Source of the DNA: Cylicocyclus nassatus
Taxonomy: Eukaryota > Nematoda > Chromadorea > Rhabditida > Strongylidae
Direction: 5' to 3'
Assembly: GCA_958299035.1 (NCBI GenBank)
Contig: CATQJL010000223.1
Coordinates: 70,105,006-70,169,005, forward strand
Length of the DNA stretch: 64,000 bases
Shown here: piece by piece, positions 59,605 to 64,000 of the stretch
Position numbering within the stretch: position 1 is the first letter of the stretch
Layout of the letters: each line of letters opens with the position of its first letter
Made by a program: the position numbers and the translations under genes
Notes under the pieces: generated by a model
Seen by the model: the letters and a program-made list of their open reading frames with translations, nothing else
Told to the model about the DNA's origin: nothing
The model's database searches: none

Positions 59605-60294
59605 TGTTGCCACAGTTACCTGTAATACATTTTTGTGTGGAATACGATATTTCAAAATAATTATATGGGCATTAATAATGAATGTATAATAACATATAGC
59701 ACAACGATTGCAAACTCGCAGAAGATAAGTTTTCTTCAAAAGCGTGACTTATGTGTGCAAAGCAGGCAATGTAATAATGGGCTACGTCTTCTTATAAGAC
59801 TGGATATAATGCGAAAGAGTATCTCCGAAAGTCTTACCATAGCATTTCCATGATTTCAGTACAGTACGCATCAAAGGTAAGACTAGGGCTTCAAAAAAAA
59901 ACATCTAATCTAAAGAAATGCTTTTAAGTGTTCTTTCCAAATGAGTCATACCTTACTTTGAGTTTCTTGAAGCGAAAAATGAACGCTGAAACTAACAAGA
60001 AGTTTGGTCAACTTTAGATATTTCCGCCCCCCCCCCCCCCCCCCCAAATGCAGTACCGCTCACATTTGTCAAGAAGTCACCAAGCTCCATTGAAGTTAAC
60101 TAACAAGGGAAGGATGATCGGTCGAAGTGGCCATTTGGAATAAGCTGTATATTGGGAAACCGTCCTCGGTAAGGCAAACTCAAAACTACTTTTGCTAGGT
60201 GCCGAGGGTTTTGTGGGGGGAGTTACAAGGTCATTTTCCTCCGGCGCAGCCGGAACACCCAGTGATGAGCGAGGCGCTAGAATAAAGCAGCATT

Positions 60295-60366
60295 GTGTCG
60301 GTTACGCAGTGGCAAGACAGCGGACTGCGAAGCAGATGGTCGAGGGTTCGGGTTCTGTTGCTGTTA
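60295..60366 (+). other. tRNA-like segment, plus arm
   Basis: TTACGCAGTGGCAAGACAG resembles a box A region and GGGTTCGGGTTC a box B, about 45 bases apart. The cloverleaf is imperfect and box B is degraded, so it is a relic rather than a tRNA gene. Confidence 0.5.
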
Positions 60367-61067
60367 CTTTGTTTTGCAGTTCTGTAAAAAGTCTATTGGA
60401 TGACAGTAAACGAAAAATACTCATTTCTAGGCAGTTAAAACAAGCTATTTACTGCAAAAAAATCACTATTTCTACAATAAGCTATAATCTTCTACATATG
60501 TAAATCTGTGAGGGTTATGATGTCACAACAAGGGATTCAAATGATATATTACCATGTATGGAATACAACCAAAAATGCTCAAAGCAGAAGAGCTTCTCGC
60601 AGCGCGCACATCGGATAAAATATAAACGATGACAATCAGCAATTTTACAATTGCCTATCAAAGTCGGTGAAAAACAGTACTGAATAGGAGACTCGAATTC
60701 GCCGTAGTGATTATCAATGTATCCGGCTGCATGCCATGGGTATGAAAGAAAATTTTTAATCGCGGCGAGCAAAACTGTGTAAATGAGCGATAAGATCTTA
60801 AGGATGGAATCCTTATGATGCAAGGTAAAGTTCAGATCGAGAGCCAATACATGGGATGTGAATCGATTGCAATTTTGCAAGTGCGCGCGCTGCGAGAAGC
60901 TCTTCTGCTTTGAGCATTTTGTGGTTGTATTCAACATGTTAATATATCATTTGAATTCTTTGTTGTGACATCATAAACTCCACAGATTTACATATTGCAG
61001 AAGATTATAGCTTATTGTAGAAATAGTGACTTTTCTGCAGTAAATAGCAAAGAACTGCAAAACGAAG

Positions 61068-61147
61068 TAACAGCAACAGGACTCGAACCCTCGACCATCT
61101 GCTTCGCAGTCCACTGTCTTGCCACTGCGCCACCGACACAATGCTGC
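61068..61147 (-). other. tRNA-like segment, minus arm
   Basis: Better preserved on this arm: GGTGGCGCAGTGGCAAGAC (box A) and GAGGGTTCGAGTCC (box B). CTGC-GAA-GCAG could form an anticodon-arm-like hairpin. It resembles a tRNA-derived SINE head more than an intact tRNA. Confidence 0.6.
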
Positions 61148-62165
61148 GTTATCCTAGCGCCTCACTCATCACTGGGTGTTCCGGCTGCGCCGGAGGAATG
61201 TGACCTTGTAACTCCCTCCACAAAACCCTCGGCACCTAGCGAAAGTAGTTTTGAGTTTGCCTTACCGAGGACGGTTTCCCAATATACAACTCATTCCAAA
61301 CGGCCACTTCGACCGATCATCCTTTCCTGTAAGATCAGCGAGCATATCTTGGTTTCAAAGTGAATGAACCCCAAATCCGCAAGCATCGCTTTACTTGACG
61401 GAGTGAAGTGCTCTTCCAGTATATAGAAATAAGCATTGCACACCGAATAAACTGTAAGGTAAGCAAAAATATGAATAGAATCTTGGATTCTGACCGTCTA
61501 CCGTAGTTAATCGGGCACTTCTATTTTAGAAAGACGGACCTCGTCGTGCTGAATCGAACCGTGCGTTACTCAAAATTCGTTCATTTTAAGCATAGCAGCT
61601 CGACGCGGATTTTGGTGGTAGTGGAGTTAGGTAACCTTTTGACGTTTCATGAGCGATATGTGGAGCAACGTTGAGAATGGGCAGGTTAGGCAAAAAAGAA
61701 CTAGTGCATGAAGCGTTTTCATATTCAAAGCTGAAGCACTTGAGCTTCTGGACAATTTTGTTTCAGTTGCGCTCTAGTTTCTGTTCCAAAAACCATCACA
61801 AGCCGACGTCCAGTAGTTTGTGATCATCGTTCAATGCCTCTTAAATTGGTACTTTTTTAAAGTAAAAAGACCACTTCGACCAAAATCGCTTTACTTGTGA
61901 GTCGCTTCGTAAGTTGTCAAGTTTTCGCTTATACAGATTTTGCCAGAAACACCAAATCATAAAATAACCAAGGGGGCAGATAGAAACTTATTGCAATGAT
62001 TGTAACGTTTTTCGCATTATAGAGGGCTATTGAATCACCAGCGTTTCAGCAAATTCTTGTCCTACAGTATTGGCAGATTTGCTAACTCATTAATAATGTC
62101 ATGGTCAACTCAAAATCACAGTAAGCTCAATCTTCCTAAGCTTGTTGTTTCAGTGGAAAAAAATG

Positions 62166-62877
62166 GGTACTTTTCCGTTATCCGGACCCATTTTTTCAAA
62201 AGGCTCTCATATTATACTTTCTTTAGTCTAAGAACAATTTTTCATAGATTCTACGAAGACTGCCTCCTTGCCACGTGTCACGAAAAAATTGACAGGTTTT
62301 GGTTCATTTTGACATAATTTTTTCGAAATCATTTTCGGTGAGGCAAAAGAGAATTTGCGATCATTTTGAAGCTGTTTAACTGTTTTATATGAGCATAAAA
62401 CTATCACAAATTTATTCTAGCACATCTTGCTTGCTTTCAACAGTGATTCAAAAATGTATTTCTCTTCAAACCCTTTTCGCTATGCGAATTTAGCTGAAAA
62501 GACTTTGAATGATAGCTTGAACATTGATGCCGCTTATTTCTCCTCCTAAATGACGAAATCCTAGTGCACTATTCTAATGTGAGTAAGTCTAATCTGTTCA
62601 TCGATGATAGTATGTCGTCATAATTATGACAATGCTCAGAAACTGTTTGGTCGAAATGAGGTCAAAATTACTAAAAAAACAAGCTGAACTTATTTCGCTG
62701 GGTAAAGTGACACAAACTCTTGGTAAAACCGGTTAAACATGTAGATGACATGTCAAAATTTTTTGACACGTGGCAGAAGGTTGACACTCCTTTCTGTGAA
62801 GTTGGGACGATGTATGGTACAAGGACAGAAGCAGTATCTTTCTTTGAAAAAATGGGTCCGGATAACGGAAAAGTACC
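62166..62877. mobile_element. GGTACTTTTCCG MITE, 712 bases, copy in unit 5
   Basis: Same ends as 49517-50207, with a different exact 8-base duplication AAAAAATG (62158-62165 and 62878-62885). It is an independent insertion at another position of the unit. Confidence 0.93.
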
Positions 62878-64000
62878 AAAAAATGTTTAGATTGAGAACA
62901 GACTGTGCAATGCATTAAGTCATAAGAGGGCTGTTTTGATAACTTACCAGATGAATGTGATTTTGCGTGCTTTCAGCTGCTTTTGTGCATACGAAGTTTG
63001 CCTGACGATATCTGCTTATACATTAATGCACATGCCTTTAGGTCATGTGTAATCAGGAGTGTTTTACCATCCCGGTCATAATGGATATACGGTCTTCAAC
63101 AAATAAGAGCAGATCCTATTCATCAATTCTCTTACGCACTTATAGCCTGCTTCAACACTACAAATGTTTTCATGTGTTTGTTTAACATTAAAATACATAG
63201 ATGAACTTTAGTACAAGTCAATTATTACAACAAATTATGTGGAGGTCCGAAATTTTCCTCACACAAACACACTCTATAACAAACCCTTTTATGATCTAGT
63301 GAGGAAAATTAATACTTTTCATCAATGTAACGATTACAATCAGTCTCAGACTGTTAAAGCCAATACTGTAATCCTCTAGCCCTAATTCTTCCTTATAAGA
63401 GTGAGCTGTGCATAAAGTTGTTTAGCTTGAAATACTCTTTGCTAAACATGCCAAATTCCCAAACTATCTTTTAGCTTGTTATTTCATATGACAAATGGAT
63501 GGGGTACAAAATAATGCAAGCAATAAAGCAGCCGGCTGTTTCTAGCTCTTGCCTATTTCATCATTAAAAAATAAGCATAAAAAGTTTAACAGCATTTTCT
63601 GAAAGCCCGGTGGAAGAAACTCTGACTAGTTCTCATAGGGAAAGGATTTATTGTTAGTCGAAGTGGCTTTACCGTTTGAGATGCATATAGTCTTGAAAGA
63701 CACTAAACCGCTAATTTCAAATCTGTCTTCCCTTGTCTGCGGAACTCCTTTGGGTGGGCAAGTTGTGAGCGATGAGGGGGAAAAACTGTTTAGAATAAAA
63801 TCAGTGGTGACAGTTTCTTAGCAGGCAGGCAGAAAATTCTCTTTTCGCCAAATGGCTTAACAGTTACCAGTGCTCCATTTGGGGTTACGAGACAATTCTA
63901 TAAGCAGTTCCTTTCTAAATTCGCGTTACAAATTTTACTACAAAAACTCTCGTAATTCCTTATCCAGATGCGGTCCGCAGATAGGGAAAGGACGCCTTCA

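Larger units (their letters stand above)
60104..61329. mobile_element. Giant fold-back MITE with tRNA-like segments in both arms
   Basis: Ends CAAGGGAAGGATGATCGG and inverse CCGATCATCCTTTCCTG, with TAA on both sides. The arms (about 60104-60620 and 60880-61329) are inverted copies with a few indels. Units 3 and 4 show the empty site near TTAACTGAGATTAGCGAGC. The 3-base TAA duplication would fit PIF/Harbinger. Confidence 0.88.
57294..64000. repeat. Tandem unit 5, cut by the window end
   Basis: Carries gene copy 5 and its upstream region, with three MITE insertions (57994-58673, 60104-61329, 62166-62877). Text from 62886 to 64000 aligns with the distal blocks of units 2 to 4. No further gene copy appears before the window ends. 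Confidence 0.85.

Overview
This window looks like a repeat-rich animal nuclear genome. The coding genes have introns of 56 to 58 bases, polyA signals follow the stop codons, and there are no ribosome binding sites or bacterial operons. The transposons present (Tc1/mariner, hAT-type MITEs, a Helitron-like element, a Penelope-like element with hammerhead motifs, and an LTR element) are typical of invertebrates. Very short introns and a TTTCCAG acceptor just before one ATG would suit a nematode, but I cannot fix the phylum from sequence alone. No long conserved housekeeping gene is visible.

Left part (1-20 kb). A decayed mariner transposase sits at the left edge. It is followed by a 3.8 kb segment (1198-4976) that is repeated directly at 12453-15799. 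Several fold-back MITEs and a second decayed mariner transposase (about 19.2-19.8 kb) fill the rest. Between them, at 10720-11080 on the + strand, is a two-exon gene for a small secreted peptide with a C-x3-C-x15-C-x3-C core. An unrecognised 147-codon ORF lies just upstream of it. A broken relative with the same exon layout is at about 18.3 kb.

Right part (20-64 kb). This is a tandem array of five diverged units of about 4 to 10 kb. Each carries, on the minus strand, one member of a small secreted cysteine-rich peptide family. Intact members are at 32071-32400, 39865-40178, 48938-49233 and 59288-59604. All share a near-identical signal peptide, a 56-57 base phase-0 intron placed exactly before the first Cys of a C-x3-C motif, and a strongly diverged mature domain with a C-x3-C-x(16-19)-C-x3-C-x2-C pattern. 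The first member is destroyed: a 7.1 kb LTR element with matching 796-base LTRs (21231-28364, site duplication GTAGC) lies inside its signal-peptide exon, and most of its second exon is deleted. The LTR element has no visible gag or pol and resembles a LARD-type non-autonomous element.

The three right-hand unit junctions are occupied by clusters of mariner-like fold-back MITEs. Later insertions (a Penelope-like fragment with two hammerhead motifs, a Helitron-like element with 120-base tandem repeats, an 8-base-TSD MITE family, and a giant palindrome with tRNA-like promoters in both arms) explain most length differences between units. The main biological story is an expanding, diversifying family of small secreted cysteine-rich peptides in a transposon-dense neighbourhood.
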